Counted from the first letter of the stretch, positions 9,413-17,940 are shown. The stretch is 42,717 nt of DNA from UBA4742 sp002403895 (GCA_036823295.1 DAISGD010000026.1:1-42717), one strand, 5' to 3'. Notes: generated by a model not told the origin, from the sequence alone. Numbers and translations are program-made.

Positions 9413-9418
9413 TAGGCT
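9413..9418 (+). promoter_or_regulatory. Putative -10 (TAGGCT) for a leaderless transcript
   Basis: TAGGCT ends seven bases before ATG 9426 and no Shine-Dalgarno sequence lies between, matching the spacing seen at several other genes in the window. Confidence 0.35.
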
Positions 9419-9425
9419 GCCGGCC

Positions 9426-10181
9426 ATGCCTGCACCGTCACTGACCACCGAAGAGCTCGTCGCCACCGTCTGCCCCAAGATCCGGGATCTGGGTTGGGCC
9501 TTCTTCTTCGCCCCCGAGACCCTGGCCAAGGGCCAGGAGCTCGGCCTCGATGGCTTCCGCTTCTACTTCATCGGTCGGGGCGGGGTGCTGGGCGACGTCG
9601 AGCCGCTCGTCGTCTCCAGCGCCTTCGGATACTTCAACCCCACCCTCATCGCCGACATGTGGACCTCGGCCAAGGAGATCGTGGCCCCTCGGGTGGCGGC
9701 CCGGGCCTTCGTGGAGGCCGGCGCCGAGTTCGGCCGGGCCAAGCTCAGCGGTGTGGCCGGGCTCGAGGCGTTCGTGGCCGCCGCCGACGCCGTCAACGAT
9801 GCCGCCGACCCGGTCGGCCTGCCGCTCTATGCCGGGGCCAAGGCCGAGCCGTTCGCCGACGACGCGCCGGCCCGGGCCATGCAGCTGCTGGCCGTGCTGC
9901 GCGAGTTCCGGGGCAGCACCCACCTCCTGGCTATCCGAGCTTGTGGGCTGAGTGACAAGACGGCCCAGTTCGTGAAGCGGCCCCAGGACGCGGCCATGTT
10001 CGGCTGGACCGACGCCGACGACTTCCCCGAGATCACCGACGACGACCGGGCCAAGTGGGCCGCGGCCGAGGCCCTCACCGACCAGCTCGTGGCGCCCGCC
10101 TACGCGGTGCTCGACGCGGCCGGTCGGGCCGCCCTGGCCACCGGCGTCGACGCCATCGAAGCCGTCCTCTCCGCCGGCTGA
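9426..10181 (+). CDS. SCO6745-family protein
   Basis: This 251-aa soluble protein resembles the actinobacterial SCO6745 family (an all-helical fold of unknown function). Supporting features are the N-terminal AFFFAPE segment, GFRFYFIGRGGVLGDV, SAFGYFNPTLIADMW, and the conserved STHLLAIRACGLSDKTA segment near residues 160-180. The ATG at 9426 has no Shine-Dalgarno sequence but sits just after a TAGGCT -10-like element. It lies 26 bp after the acylase gene and converges with the citrate-synthase-like gene, their stop codons being four bases apart. Confidence 0.75.
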   Translation: MPAPSLTTEELVATVCPKIRDLGWAFFFAPETLAKGQELGLDGFRFYFIGRGGVLGDVEPLVVSSAFGYFNPTLIADMWTSAKEIVAPRVAARAFVEAGAEFGRAKLSGVAGLEAFVAAADAVNDAADPVGLPLYAGAKAEPFADDAPARAMQLLAVLREFRGSTHLLAIRACGLSDKTAQFVKRPQDAAMFGWTDADDFPEITDDDRAKWAAAEALTDQLVAPAYAVLDAAGRAALATGVDAIEAVLSAG

Positions 10182-10185
10182 TCGC

Positions 10186-11016
10186 TCAGTCGCCGACCTC
10201 AGGTTGGGTGCGCTCCTCGACCTCGAGCCACAGGGGCAGGCCGATCGGGTGCTCGGCTTCCTCGGCGATATGGGCGACGAGGCCTGCGGTCCGGGCGATG
10301 AGCACGAACCCCCGCACGCTGTCGGGCGGGACCCCGAGGTCGACGAGCAGGGCGCCGCCGGCCCCGGCACCGTTGATCGGCAGGCGTCGGCCGGTCGTCT
10401 CCTCGTGGACCGTCGCGACGAGCCGCAGCAGTCGGAGGTGCGGACCGAGCAGGCCCTCCTCCTCGGCGAGCTCGTAGAGCCTCGGGGTGCGGGGATCGGT
10501 GACCCGATGGACCGGGTGGCCGAGTCCAGGAACGCGCTCACTCACCGCCACCCGCGCCGCGACCGCCCGCCGGGCCACCTCATGCAAGGTCTCGTCGTCG
10601 GTGTCCCCGGCGTGGTCGCGCAGCGCCTGCGCGAGGAATTGGGCGGTGTCGCCGGTGGGGCCGAGGAACACGCTGCCGGCCCCGAGGAGCCCGGCGGCCA
10701 CCGCGCCCTGGATGGCCTCCGGCGCGCCCGTGTAGGTGAGCCGGGCGGCCAGGGCGCTCGGGGTGAGGCCATGGTCGGCGAGTGAGACGAGCACGGCGTC
10801 GAGCAGTCGTCGCTGCCCGGCGGTGGGCTCGCGCTTGGTCAACAGGAGGTAGGCCAGCTCGGTCAACGAGAGGCGGCCCATGATGTCGGCGGGGAGATCC
10901 TGGCCGGCCAACGTGATGCGGTCGGCCGTGGACCAGCCGATCGAGGTCTGCAGGTACTCGGGATCGGGCGATCGTGGGTCAGGCAGGGGGAGCTCCGTTC
11001 TCGATGTCGAGCTCAC
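10186..11016 (-). CDS. Citryl-CoA lyase / citrate synthase-like protein
   Basis: This 276-aa protein has the C-terminal citrate synthase fold, seen in GSVFLGPTGDTAQFL, the catalytic-His segment VPGLGHPVH, and NGAGAGGALLVDLGVP. It is much shorter than true citrate synthase (about 370-430 aa), which fits citryl-CoA lyase-type members that split citryl-CoA into acetyl-CoA and oxaloacetate; a lyase on another 3-hydroxy-3-carboxyacyl-CoA is equally possible. The start overlaps the end of the upstream acyl-CoA ligase by 38 bases, so the two are probably translated together. The conserved TSIGWSTADRI segment begins at about residue 24, which supports a start near here. Confidence 0.75.
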   Translation of the reverse strand: MSSTSRTELPLPDPRSPDPEYLQTSIGWSTADRITLAGQDLPADIMGRLSLTELAYLLLTKREPTAGQRRLLDAVLVSLADHGLTPSALAARLTYTGAPEAIQGAVAAGLLGAGSVFLGPTGDTAQFLAQALRDHAGDTDDETLHEVARRAVAARVAVSERVPGLGHPVHRVTDPRTPRLYELAEEEGLLGPHLRLLRLVATVHEETTGRRLPINGAGAGGALLVDLGVPPDSVRGFVLIARTAGLVAHIAEEAEHPIGLPLWLEVEERTQPEVGD

Positions 11017-12496
11017 CGGCGGTGCGCTCGGTCGGGAGCTGGTGCTTGGCCAGCCGGCCGGTGGGCGTGTGGGGGAGCTCGGGGACGACCTCGTAGTAGC
11101 GCGGCACCTTGAAGCGGGCCAGGCGTTGGCGGACGAAGGCGTCGAGCTCGGCCAAGTCGATCTGGCGTCCGTCGGCCGGGATCAGGAACGCCTTCACGTC
11201 CTCCTCCGACAGCGGTGACTCGACGCCGATGACTGCGGCCTCAGCCACATCGGGGTGCTGTTCGAGGGCGGCTTCGACCTCGGTGGGCGAAAGGTTCTCA
11301 CCTCGCCGGCGGATCACCTCCTTCTTGCGGCCGACGAACGTGAACGTGCCGTCGTCGTTCTCGGTCACGAGGTCGCCGGTGCGCAGCCAGCCGTCGACCA
11401 GTACCGCCGCGGTCTCCTCCGGCATCCCGAAGTAGCCGCGCATGATGGCCGGGTTGCGCAGCTCGAGCTCGCCCACGCCATCGGCGCTCACCTCGAGCAG
11501 GCGGGCGTCGTTGACGTGGCCCAGCTCAGGATGCTGGCGGGCGGCGCCCAGCGTGCCGAACGGTCGGGTGCCGCGGGGCCAGATCAGGCCGTAGGTCGAT
11601 TCCGACAGCCCGTAGCCGCACACGATCTCGAGGCCGAAGCGGCGCTCGATGGCCTCCTGGCGCTCCCGGTCGGGCGACGGGCCGGTGTAGCAGCGGCGCA
11701 GCGGGTTGTCGGCGTCGTCGGGCCGCTCGGGTTGGCGCATGAGGATCTCGAGCATGGCACCGATGGCGTTGAACTCGGTGGCTCGATGGCGGCGGGCGGC
11801 ATCGATGAAATCGCTGGCGGAGAAGCCGGCCAGCAGCACCAGGCTGGCCCGGGCCGCCACCGACCCCAAGGTCGAATACGCCGGCGCGTTGATGTGGAAC
11901 AGCGGCAGCGAGGTCATCAGCCGGTCGTCCGCGCTGAGCTGCATCCAGTAGGGGAAGCCCTCGCCGGCCATCGCGTAGGCCTGGTGCGTCTGCATCACCA
12001 GCTTGGAGCGCCCCGTCGTCCCCGAGGTCGGGATCATCACCGCCACCGCATCGGGCTCGACGTCGGCGGGTCCGCGCCCGTCCGCCTCGGCGGTGAACAA
12101 CTCGCCGACATCGACGATCGTCGCCGCCGATCCGGTGTCGTCGACGGCGGCGGCCATGACCGGCGCCAGCGCGGCGTCGGTCACGATCAGGTGGGGTTCG
12201 GCCTGGCCCACGAAGCCGGTCACCTCGGTGGCCAGCGATGCCGGGTTGATCGGCACCTGGATGGCGCCCACCTCCATGAGCGCCAGCCAGCTGAGCAGGT
12301 AGTCGGGGGTGTTGCGGGCGGTGACCAGCACCCGATCACCGGGCTCGACCCCGGCGGCGCGACACCAGCTGGCCCCCCGCTCGATGCGGTCCAGGGCCTC
12401 GGCGAACGTCAGCGCGCCGGTGTCGGCGAGAAGCCAGACCTTGTCCGGGGCCTCCTCGACGGCGTGGCGGAACAGGTTCGGGATGGTCCGCCGCAT
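10979..12496 (-). CDS. Class I acyl-CoA synthetase (AMP-binding)
   Basis: This 505-aa adenylate-forming enzyme activates a carboxylic acid as its CoA thioester. It carries the ATP loop PTSGTTGRSKLV (about residue 153), the YGLSEST adenine motif (about 298), GWLRTGDL (about 367), the hinge GRKKEVIRRRGEN (about 392) and the C-terminal catalytic lysine in TPTGRLAKHQL (about 480). It is the middle gene of a minus-strand operon: the mycothiol-type enzyme ends 13 bp upstream and the citryl-CoA lyase-like gene overlaps its end. This suggests that the product acyl-CoA may be handled by the lyase. Substrate specificity cannot be read from the sequence. Confidence 0.9.
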   Translation of the reverse strand: MRRTIPNLFRHAVEEAPDKVWLLADTGALTFAEALDRIERGASWCRAAGVEPGDRVLVTARNTPDYLLSWLALMEVGAIQVPINPASLATEVTGFVGQAEPHLIVTDAALAPVMAAAVDDTGSAATIVDVGELFTAEADGRGPADVEPDAVAVMIPTSGTTGRSKLVMQTHQAYAMAGEGFPYWMQLSADDRLMTSLPLFHINAPAYSTLGSVAARASLVLLAGFSASDFIDAARRHRATEFNAIGAMLEILMRQPERPDDADNPLRRCYTGPSPDRERQEAIERRFGLEIVCGYGLSESTYGLIWPRGTRPFGTLGAARQHPELGHVNDARLLEVSADGVGELELRNPAIMRGYFGMPEETAAVLVDGWLRTGDLVTENDDGTFTFVGRKKEVIRRRGENLSPTEVEAALEQHPDVAEAAVIGVESPLSEEDVKAFLIPADGRQIDLAELDAFVRQRLARFKVPRYYEVVPELPHTPTGRLAKHQLPTERTAGELDIENGAPPA

Positions 12497-12509
12497 GGAA
12501 GGATCGCGC

Positions 12510-13337
12510 TCAGATGGGGAAGAACAGCGAACGGAAGCGACCCGCCAGCTCCCGATCGCCCCACACCGTCCCGCCGTTCATCCGGGCGTAGCCGGTGAGG
12601 ACCAGGGTGGCGGGGTCGAACTCCAAGATGGCCGGGAGGTCGCTCACGTCGCCGGGCGCGTACTGCACGCCCTCGGAGGAGACGTCGAAGCGCACGTCGC
12701 CCCCGTTGTGGCCGCTGGTGCGGACCCCGACCGAGAACGGCTGATCGACCCCGGACACATCGGCGGTGGCCTGCCACAGGATGTAGATGACCGGGATCAA
12801 CAGGTCGGCGGCGTCACCCGACAGGCCGTGAGGCTGGCCCTGGCCTTCGCGGATGTCCCAGCTGTGGACGGCGTAGTCCACCAGTTGGAACACCGAGTAG
12901 AACATGGCCGGCAGCGGCCCCATGTAGTTGTGGGCCACGATGAGGCTCGTCCACTCGTCGTCCGACAGCGCCTCGAACTCGGCCATCATCCGGTCGGCGG
13001 CATCGTGGAGGCGCTCCAGCAGCTCGTCGCGAGGCACCTTGCGCAGCGACCGGGCCTGCTCGTCGACCAGCTCGGCCATGACCTGCAAACCGTGGGCCTC
13101 CGGGGCGGTACCGCCGGTGCGGGCCTGACCGAACGCGGGGAGGTAGCCCTCGGTGGTGTCGACCAGGTGGCCGATGACGTCGCGCACTTCCCAATGCTCA
13201 CAGGCGGTCGGCGCTTGCCAGCGCTCGGGGTCGGCCACGAGCTCGAAGAGGCCGCTGATCTCCCCCTTCAACACCTCGAGCACCCGGCCCTTGGCCGCCG
13301 GATCCATGAAGTTCCAGGACACATCGGTCAGCGTCAT
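12510..13337 (-). CDS. Maleylpyruvate isomerase-family (DinB-like) mycothiol-dependent enzyme
   Basis: This 275-aa protein has the mycothiol-maleylpyruvate isomerase/DinB-like four-helix fold. The key N-terminal signature CEHWEVRDVIGHLVDTTEGY (about residues 44-63) contains the usual metal-binding His, and the second metal-ligand region is FQLVDYAVHSWDIR (about 160). A C-terminal sterol-carrier-like domain follows. Family members catalyse isomerisation or thiol transfer with mycothiol, a thiol of actinobacteria; the precise reaction here is unknown. ATGATG gives two candidate starts; ATG 13337 is better spaced from GGGGG. It heads the operon with the acyl-CoA synthetase and the lyase-like gene, and is divergent from the VOC gene. 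Confidence 0.75.
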   Translation of the reverse strand: MTLTDVSWNFMDPAAKGRVLEVLKGEISGLFELVADPERWQAPTACEHWEVRDVIGHLVDTTEGYLPAFGQARTGGTAPEAHGLQVMAELVDEQARSLRKVPRDELLERLHDAADRMMAEFEALSDDEWTSLIVAHNYMGPLPAMFYSVFQLVDYAVHSWDIREGQGQPHGLSGDAADLLIPVIYILWQATADVSGVDQPFSVGVRTSGHNGGDVRFDVSSEGVQYAPGDVSDLPAILEFDPATLVLTGYARMNGGTVWGDRELAGRFRSLFFPI

Positions 13338-13442
13338 CATTTCCCCCTTTGGCTTCCAGCTGGGTTCGATTGTCCGGCGGCGCCTCGCGCCGCGCAAGGA
13401 GAACTTGGCGGACCGGCCCTGTTGCGATCTCGGCGTCAGGCG

Positions 13443-13448
13443 TAGCAT
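13443..13448 (+). promoter_or_regulatory. Putative -10 (TAGCAT) for a leaderless transcript
   Basis: TAGCAT ends six bases before ATG 13455 without any Shine-Dalgarno sequence, suggesting initiation at the transcript's first codon. Confidence 0.4.
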
Positions 13449-13454
13449 GGTCTT

Positions 13455-14012
13455 ATGGAGACTTCGACCGAACGACCACGCTGGCGAGGCGTCAACCACC
13501 TTGCCCTCATCACCGGCGACATGGACGCCACCGTGCGCTTCTACCACGGCGTCCTGGGGGCGAACCTGGTGGCGACGATCGGCACGCCCGGGTTCCGCCA
13601 CTACTTCTTCGAGATCGGCGAGGGGAACACCGTCGCCTTCTTCGAGTACGCCGGCGCCAAGCCCGTGGCGTTCGCCAAGCCGGCCGGGGTTCCCGACCCC
13701 CGAGCCCTCCAGTTCGACCACCTGTCGCTCGACCTGGCCGATGAGGGTGCGCTCGAAGCGCTGCAGGCCCGGCTCAAGGAGCATGCCTGCGAGGTGACCG
13801 ACGTGGTCGACCACGGGTTCATCCGATCGATCTACTTCACCGACCCCAACGGCATCGCCCTCGAAGCGTCCTGGTGGGTCCACGACGCCACCGGCGGCGA
13901 CGTCGACTACGCCGACCCGGGCCTGTTCGGCGATCCCGATCCGGTGCCGGCGGTGCGCGAGCTGGTGGAGACGGGCGAGCTGGTCTCCACGCCGGAGACC
14001 CACCTGGTGTAG
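13455..14012 (+). CDS. VOC (glyoxalase/dioxygenase) family protein
   Basis: This 185-aa vicinal-oxygen-chelate protein has paired beta-alpha-beta-beta-beta modules. Likely metal ligands are His in NHLALITGDMDATVRFYHGVLG (split across residues 15-34), His in LQFDHLSLDLA (about 83) and Glu in DPNGIALEASWW (about 137), the standard VOC positions. Such proteins act as dioxygenases, isomerases, epimerases or thiol transferases; which one applies is not clear. It is divergent from the mycothiol-type enzyme gene, 117 bp away, and converges with the esterase gene. It seems to be monocistronic and leaderless. Confidence 0.8.
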   Translation: METSTERPRWRGVNHLALITGDMDATVRFYHGVLGANLVATIGTPGFRHYFFEIGEGNTVAFFEYAGAKPVAFAKPAGVPDPRALQFDHLSLDLADEGALEALQARLKEHACEVTDVVDHGFIRSIYFTDPNGIALEASWWVHDATGGDVDYADPGLFGDPDPVPAVRELVETGELVSTPETHLV

Positions 14013-14034
14013 CGGGGCCCGGTTCCGGCTCGGC

Positions 14035-15087
14035 TCAGCTCTTGGGGTGGTCCTGGAAGAACTGCCAGGCCAGGTCGGTGGCGTTGATGGTGAACGTGGT
14101 CGGGCCCACGATCGGGGCGGTGGCCTTGGAGAAGTCGCTGCCCGGCCACGAGTGGCCGCCACCGTTGACCCGGTACAACACGACCTCGTCGCCGGGGGGG
14201 CAGGTGAAGCTGAGCTTGGTCACGTCGGGGGGAACCGGGGTCTCGGTCGGGGTGGTCTCGCAGCCGTTGCGGGCGGCCCAGGCGGCGGCAACGTCGGGGA
14301 TGGGCGGGCCGATGCGGTCGGTGGCTTTGACTCCCACCTCGGCCAGGGTGCGGCCCGACCCGTCGGGTGCCTTCAGCCCCAGTGTCTTCTCGCCGACCAG
14401 GCCGGTGTAGCCCACGAACGGATCGTCGGTGCCGTGGAAGGCGATGACCGGCACCGGGCGGGCCGGGTCGCAGCCGGCCGGGGTGGTGATCCCGTCCACC
14501 GTGGCGACGGCGGCCACGCGGTCGGCGAACTCACACGCCATCGACGAGGTGGTGATCGCCCCTTGGGAGTAGCCGGCCACGAAGACCCGGTTCTGGTCGA
14601 TGCACAGGGTGTTTTCGACCTCATCGAGGATGGCGCCCAGATAGGTGAGGCTGGTCGAGCCCAGTTTGGGGTCGAAGACGCGCTCGATATTCGCGGACTC
14701 GGGGGAGATGGTCACGAAGCCCTTGGTGTTGCCCAGCGTCTCGAACCCCGTGGTCTTGACCTGGATCTCGGCCGCCGAGCCCCAGCCGTGCAGGTCCATC
14801 ACCATGGGTGCCGGCGTGGGGGCAACGGGGGAGGGAGGCACGTTGCGCAGGTAGTACGCGGTGTCGGTACCCGAGGTGAAGGCAACCTTCGATTCGCCCG
14901 CCGGGACCACGGGGGTGGCGGTGCATCCGGCCGACGGAGCGGCGGGCACGTCCTGGGCGGCGACGGAGCCGGGGGGTGAGGTGGAGGCCGATGCTCCCGA
15001 ATCGCTCGAGCTCGATCCACTACACGCGCTCAACACGATGACGGCGGTGAGGGCCGCGACGGAACAAAGGCGGAGGGACGGGCGCAT
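14035..15087 (-). CDS. PHB-depolymerase/feruloyl-esterase-like lipoprotein
   Basis: This 350-aa secreted alpha/beta-hydrolase has a lipoprotein signal (AVIVLSAC, Cys22) and a Ser/Asp-rich linker. The catalytic domain is like the poly(3-hydroxybutyrate) depolymerase/LpqC family: HGWG oxyanion region, nucleophile in AGYSQGA (Ser about 175), acid in HGTDDPFVGY (about 220), base in GGGHSWPGS (about 311). The members hydrolyse polyesters or aryl esters outside the cell. The ATG at 15087 follows the TetR stop codon with one base between, so the two are a bicistronic unit and this esterase is a likely target of that regulator. It converges with the VOC gene. Confidence 0.85.
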   Translation of the reverse strand: MRPSLRLCSVAALTAVIVLSACSGSSSSDSGASASTSPPGSVAAQDVPAAPSAGCTATPVVPAGESKVAFTSGTDTAYYLRNVPPSPVAPTPAPMVMDLHGWGSAAEIQVKTTGFETLGNTKGFVTISPESANIERVFDPKLGSTSLTYLGAILDEVENTLCIDQNRVFVAGYSQGAITTSSMACEFADRVAAVATVDGITTPAGCDPARPVPVIAFHGTDDPFVGYTGLVGEKTLGLKAPDGSGRTLAEVGVKATDRIGPPIPDVAAAWAARNGCETTPTETPVPPDVTKLSFTCPPGDEVVLYRVNGGGHSWPGSDFSKATAPIVGPTTFTINATDLAWQFFQDHPKS

Positions 15088-15088
15088 G

Positions 15089-15838
15089 TCAGGGCTCCAG
15101 ATCGATCATGACGGCGATGGGCTCCCACGGTTCGCCCCGCTCGGCGGCGATGCCGATGAGGACGGTGCAGAGCTGGTCCCGAAAGCTAGGCGCGGCGTGG
15201 GTGGCTCGCTCGGCCAACAGCAGGCGCAGGTAGGGGAGTTCGGTCGGGTCGTGTTGGGCCAGCACCCGGTGGTGCTCGGCCAGGGGAGCGCGGCCGGCGC
15301 GTGCGGCGCGTTCCTCGCGGATGGCCTGCACGGCCGAGCCGAGGGCGGTGGAGTTCACCAGGTCGAAGGCGGCCTGGGCCTCGCTCACCGAGAACCCCTG
15401 GCGGACCATGAGCCCGAGCATGGCATCGATCTTGTCGGCAATGGCCTCGGCACTGATGGCGCCCTCGAGGTATTGGCCCAGCAACCCGGGCTCGGCCACG
15501 AAGGCCTCGCGGCTGTACGCAGCCCATTCCAACAGCCACAGCGCCCAGTGCTGGCCCCGGTCCTCGGGCAGGGGAACCCGGGTGGAGGAGTACTCGGCCG
15601 CCAGCCGCATGAGGTCGTCTTTGTCGGCGATGTGGTGGTAGAGGCCGGTGATGCTCACGCCGAGCTTGTCGGCCACCGCTCGCAGGGTGAGATCGGCCAA
15701 CCCGATCTCATGCGCCGCCTCGGCGATGAGTTGGCGGTTGATGCGCGCCGGACGGCCCACCCGGCGCTTCTCGGGTTCCCCTTGACGCAAAGGAGTTTCT
15801 GTGCGAATTTCCGTATCGATTTCGTAAATGTAACTCAT
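15089..15838 (-). CDS. TetR-family transcriptional regulator
   Basis: This 249-aa repressor-type protein has an N-terminal helix-turn-helix (about residues 36-80), seen in LADLTLRAVADKLGVSITGLYHHIADKDDL, with segments split here at LGVSITGLYHH. The C-terminal helical ligand-binding domain shows no recognisable specificity. The ATG at 15838 gives an unusual N-terminus (MSYIYEIDTEIRTE) coded by AT-rich DNA containing an inverted repeat; a downstream GTG (15760) beginning VGRPARINRQ would be more family-like, so the start is uncertain. It is divergent from the SDR-amidohydrolase-Rieske operon, only 22 bp from its GTG, and lies directly upstream of the esterase gene; both are candidate targets. 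Confidence 0.85.
   Translation of the reverse strand: MSYIYEIDTEIRTETPLRQGEPEKRRVGRPARINRQLIAEAAHEIGLADLTLRAVADKLGVSITGLYHHIADKDDLMRLAAEYSSTRVPLPEDRGQHWALWLLEWAAYSREAFVAEPGLLGQYLEGAISAEAIADKIDAMLGLMVRQGFSVSEAQAAFDLVNSTALGSAVQAIREERAARAGRAPLAEHHRVLAQHDPTELPYLRLLLAERATHAAPSFRDQLCTVLIGIAAERGEPWEPIAVMIDLEP
15802..15826. promoter_or_regulatory. Candidate operator of the divergent TetR regulator (imperfect inverted repeat)
   Basis: Arms TGCGAA (15802-15807) and TTCGTA (15821-15826) match at five of six positions around a 13-bp centre in a notably AT-rich patch. The site lies inside the annotated 5' end of the TetR gene and 35 bp before the SDR start, where a repressor would control both directions. 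Confidence 0.4.
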
Positions 15839-15860
15839 CCGAGGGTTCCGGGGGACAACT

Positions 15861-16736
15861 GTGGACGATCTGGTCGGCAAAGTCGCCGTCGTGACGGGAG
15901 GGGCAGGCGGCATCGGGCGCGCCCTGGGCCAGGAGTTCCTGGCCGAAGGCATGAAGATCGTGGTGGCCGATCTGCACCCCGACGCGGTGGCCACCACGGT
16001 GGCCGAGCTCAGTGATCGGGGCGACGTCACCGGCGTGGTGACCGACGTGTCGAGCTTCGCGTCGGTCGAGGCCCTGGCCGATGCCACCTACGCGGCGTAT
16101 GGCGCCTGCCACGTGCTGGTCAACAACGCCGGGGTCGGCGCCCCTTCCGCCCTGGTGTGGGACACCACCCCCAACGACTGGCGCTGGGTGCATGGGGTGA
16201 ACGTCATGGGCGTCACCCACGGCATTCTCGCCTTCGTGCCCCGCATGCTGGCGGCGGGCGAGCCCGGCCACATCATCAACACGTCGTCGGGGGACGGCGG
16301 CATCTCGCCGCTGCCCAGTGCGTCGGTCTACGCCTCGTCGAAGGCGGCCGTCACCGTGCTCACTGAGTGCCTGGCCCAACAACTCATCGCCGAAGGCACC
16401 AACCTGCGGGCGTCGATCTTCTACCCGTCGGGCGGGTTGTTGCGCACCGGCCTGTGGGAGTCCGAACGCAACCGCCCCGCCGAGCTGGCGCGCGAGCGCC
16501 CCCGCTCTACCGAGCCGATGACGGTGGTCAAGCTCGAAGCCATAGCCGACGAGAAGGGCTTCGAGCTGCACTGGCAGGACCTGGGCGAGCTGGCCCGGCT
16601 CGTCGTGCAAGGCATCCGGGCCGACGACTTCATCTTCATGATCGACCGCCCGTCGATCGGCGAGACCCTGCGCGAGCGGGCCTCGGCGTTCGAGAAGGGT
16701 CAACTGCCCGCCCACCACGCCGGCCCCGTCGGCTGA
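15861..16736 (+). CDS. Short-chain dehydrogenase/reductase (SDR)
   Basis: This 291-aa classical SDR is an NAD(P)-dependent alcohol/ketone oxidoreductase. The cofactor loop is TGGAGGIG (Thr12-Gly19), LVNNAG is near residue 88, the catalytic Ser is in NTSSGDGG (about 138), and YASSK (about 156) provides Tyr and Lys. The C-terminus is about 40 residues longer than the minimal fold. The start is GTG 15861 with a G-rich ribosome site (CCGGGGGAC). It is the first gene of a tight operon with an amidohydrolase, a Rieske oxygenase and an acetoacetate-decarboxylase-like protein, and probably oxidises or reduces an intermediate of that pathway. Confidence 0.9.
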   Translation: MDDLVGKVAVVTGGAGGIGRALGQEFLAEGMKIVVADLHPDAVATTVAELSDRGDVTGVVTDVSSFASVEALADATYAAYGACHVLVNNAGVGAPSALVWDTTPNDWRWVHGVNVMGVTHGILAFVPRMLAAGEPGHIINTSSGDGGISPLPSASVYASSKAAVTVLTECLAQQLIAEGTNLRASIFYPSGGLLRTGLWESERNRPAELARERPRSTEPMTVVKLEAIADEKGFELHWQDLGELARLVVQGIRADDFIFMIDRPSIGETLRERASAFEKGQLPAHHAGPVG

Positions 16737-16752
16737 TCTTGGAAGGAAACCG

Positions 16753-17940
16753 ATGGATCGCTACCTGCTGATCTCGGCCGATGGCCACGCCGGCCCGCCC
16801 GCCGAGTTGTACCGCAACTACCTCGACCCCGGCTATCACCAGCGATTCGACGAGCACCAGGCCGAGCAGCTGGCGATGCGTCAATCGGCGGGGTACGGGG
16901 CGGAGGCGTTCAAGAAGGAATGGGAGGCCGAGACCGGCGACGGCGGCCTCACCGGGGCCTTTGACTCCGACGTGCGCAGCGAGATGCTGGACCGCGAGGG
17001 CGTGGTGGCCGAGGTTTTGTTCCCCGACGCCGACGTCATGGGGACCGGACGCCTGGCGTCGTCGCCATTCGGGTCGGGTCTGGCCTCGTCGGGCGACAGC
17101 GACCCCGAGCTGGTGCTGGCCGGGGCCAAGGCGCACAACCGCTGGCTGGCCGACTTCGTGGCCAAGCAGCCCGACCGTCGGGTGGGGGTGGCGGTGGTGC
17201 CCATCATCCACGACATCGACGCCGCGGTGGCCGAGATCGTGGCCATCAAGGAACTCGGCCTCGGCGGCGTCATGATGCCGACGCGGTGGATGTCCGAGCC
17301 CGCCTACCACGACCCCCGCTACGAACCGGTGTGGTCGACCATCGAGGAGTTGGGCCTCGTGCTCCACACCCATTCGGGGTCGGGGCCGGCCGACTACGAG
17401 CCCGGCCCGGGCTACATGGCCATCTACGCCACCGAGGCCTGGTGGTGGGCTGCCCGCCCGCTGTGGGTGCTGCTGTGGTCCGGCGTGTTCGAGCGTCACC
17501 CGAACCTGCGCTACGTCATCGCCGAGAACGGGGCGTGGTGGCTGCCCGACCTCGTGACCAAGATGGACGAGAAGTACCTCGGCGGCCACAACACCAAGAA
17601 GCTGGGTAACGCCTTCACCGAGAACCTGTCGATGAAACCGAGCGAGTACATCGACCGCAACTGCTTCCTGGCCGCCTCCACCCCCGGCGTCGAAGACATC
17701 GACCGGATGTATCAGGTGGGCGTGGGCAACATGATGTGGGGCAGCGACTTCCCTCACCCCGAAGGCACGTTCCCCCACACCCGGGAGATGGTCCGCCGCC
17801 GATTCAAGGATGTGCCCGAGGTCGATGCCCGTCGTGTGCTCGGCCTCAACGCGGCGGAGCTGTACGGCCTCGACGTCGACGCCCTGGCCCCCCTGGTCGA
17901 ACGCATCGGCCCCCGGCTCAGCGAGGTGCACGCGCTATGA
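16753..17940 (+). CDS. Amidohydrolase (amidohydrolase_2/ACMSD-like) family metal hydrolase
   Basis: This 395-aa TIM-barrel metal enzyme belongs to the amidohydrolase_2 group, which includes decarboxylases and C-C or C-N hydrolases of ring-cleavage products. Visible metal and active-site residues are D10-x-H12 (SADGH), His205/His207 in LHTHSG, and Asp332 in WGSDFPHPEG. Two tryptophan-rich stretches (ATEAWWWAARPLWVLLW) line the middle of the barrel. The start is preceded by GGAAGGAAA. The gene begins 16 bp after the SDR and its ATGA overlaps the Rieske gene start, so the two products probably act in one route. A second member of the family is at 28235-29515. Confidence 0.85.
   Translation: MDRYLLISADGHAGPPAELYRNYLDPGYHQRFDEHQAEQLAMRQSAGYGAEAFKKEWEAETGDGGLTGAFDSDVRSEMLDREGVVAEVLFPDADVMGTGRLASSPFGSGLASSGDSDPELVLAGAKAHNRWLADFVAKQPDRRVGVAVVPIIHDIDAAVAEIVAIKELGLGGVMMPTRWMSEPAYHDPRYEPVWSTIEELGLVLHTHSGSGPADYEPGPGYMAIYATEAWWWAARPLWVLLWSGVFERHPNLRYVIAENGAWWLPDLVTKMDEKYLGGHNTKKLGNAFTENLSMKPSEYIDRNCFLAASTPGVEDIDRMYQVGVGNMMWGSDFPHPEGTFPHTREMVRRRFKDVPEVDARRVLGLNAAELYGLDVDALAPLVERIGPRLSEVHAL

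Noticed and set aside
11255..12598. Open frame of 447 codons opposite the first acyl-CoA synthetase
   Set aside because: Shadow frame with no domain pattern; the minus-strand ligase has all family motifs.
13338..14162. Upstream extension of the mycothiol-type enzyme frame
   Set aside because: It would run through the VOC gene on the other strand; ATGATG with a G-rich ribosome site marks the start.
16636..17931. Open frame of 431 codons opposite the amidohydrolase
   Set aside because: Shadow frame rich in His/Gly/Val; the plus-strand amidohydrolase has metal-binding motifs and a ribosome site.
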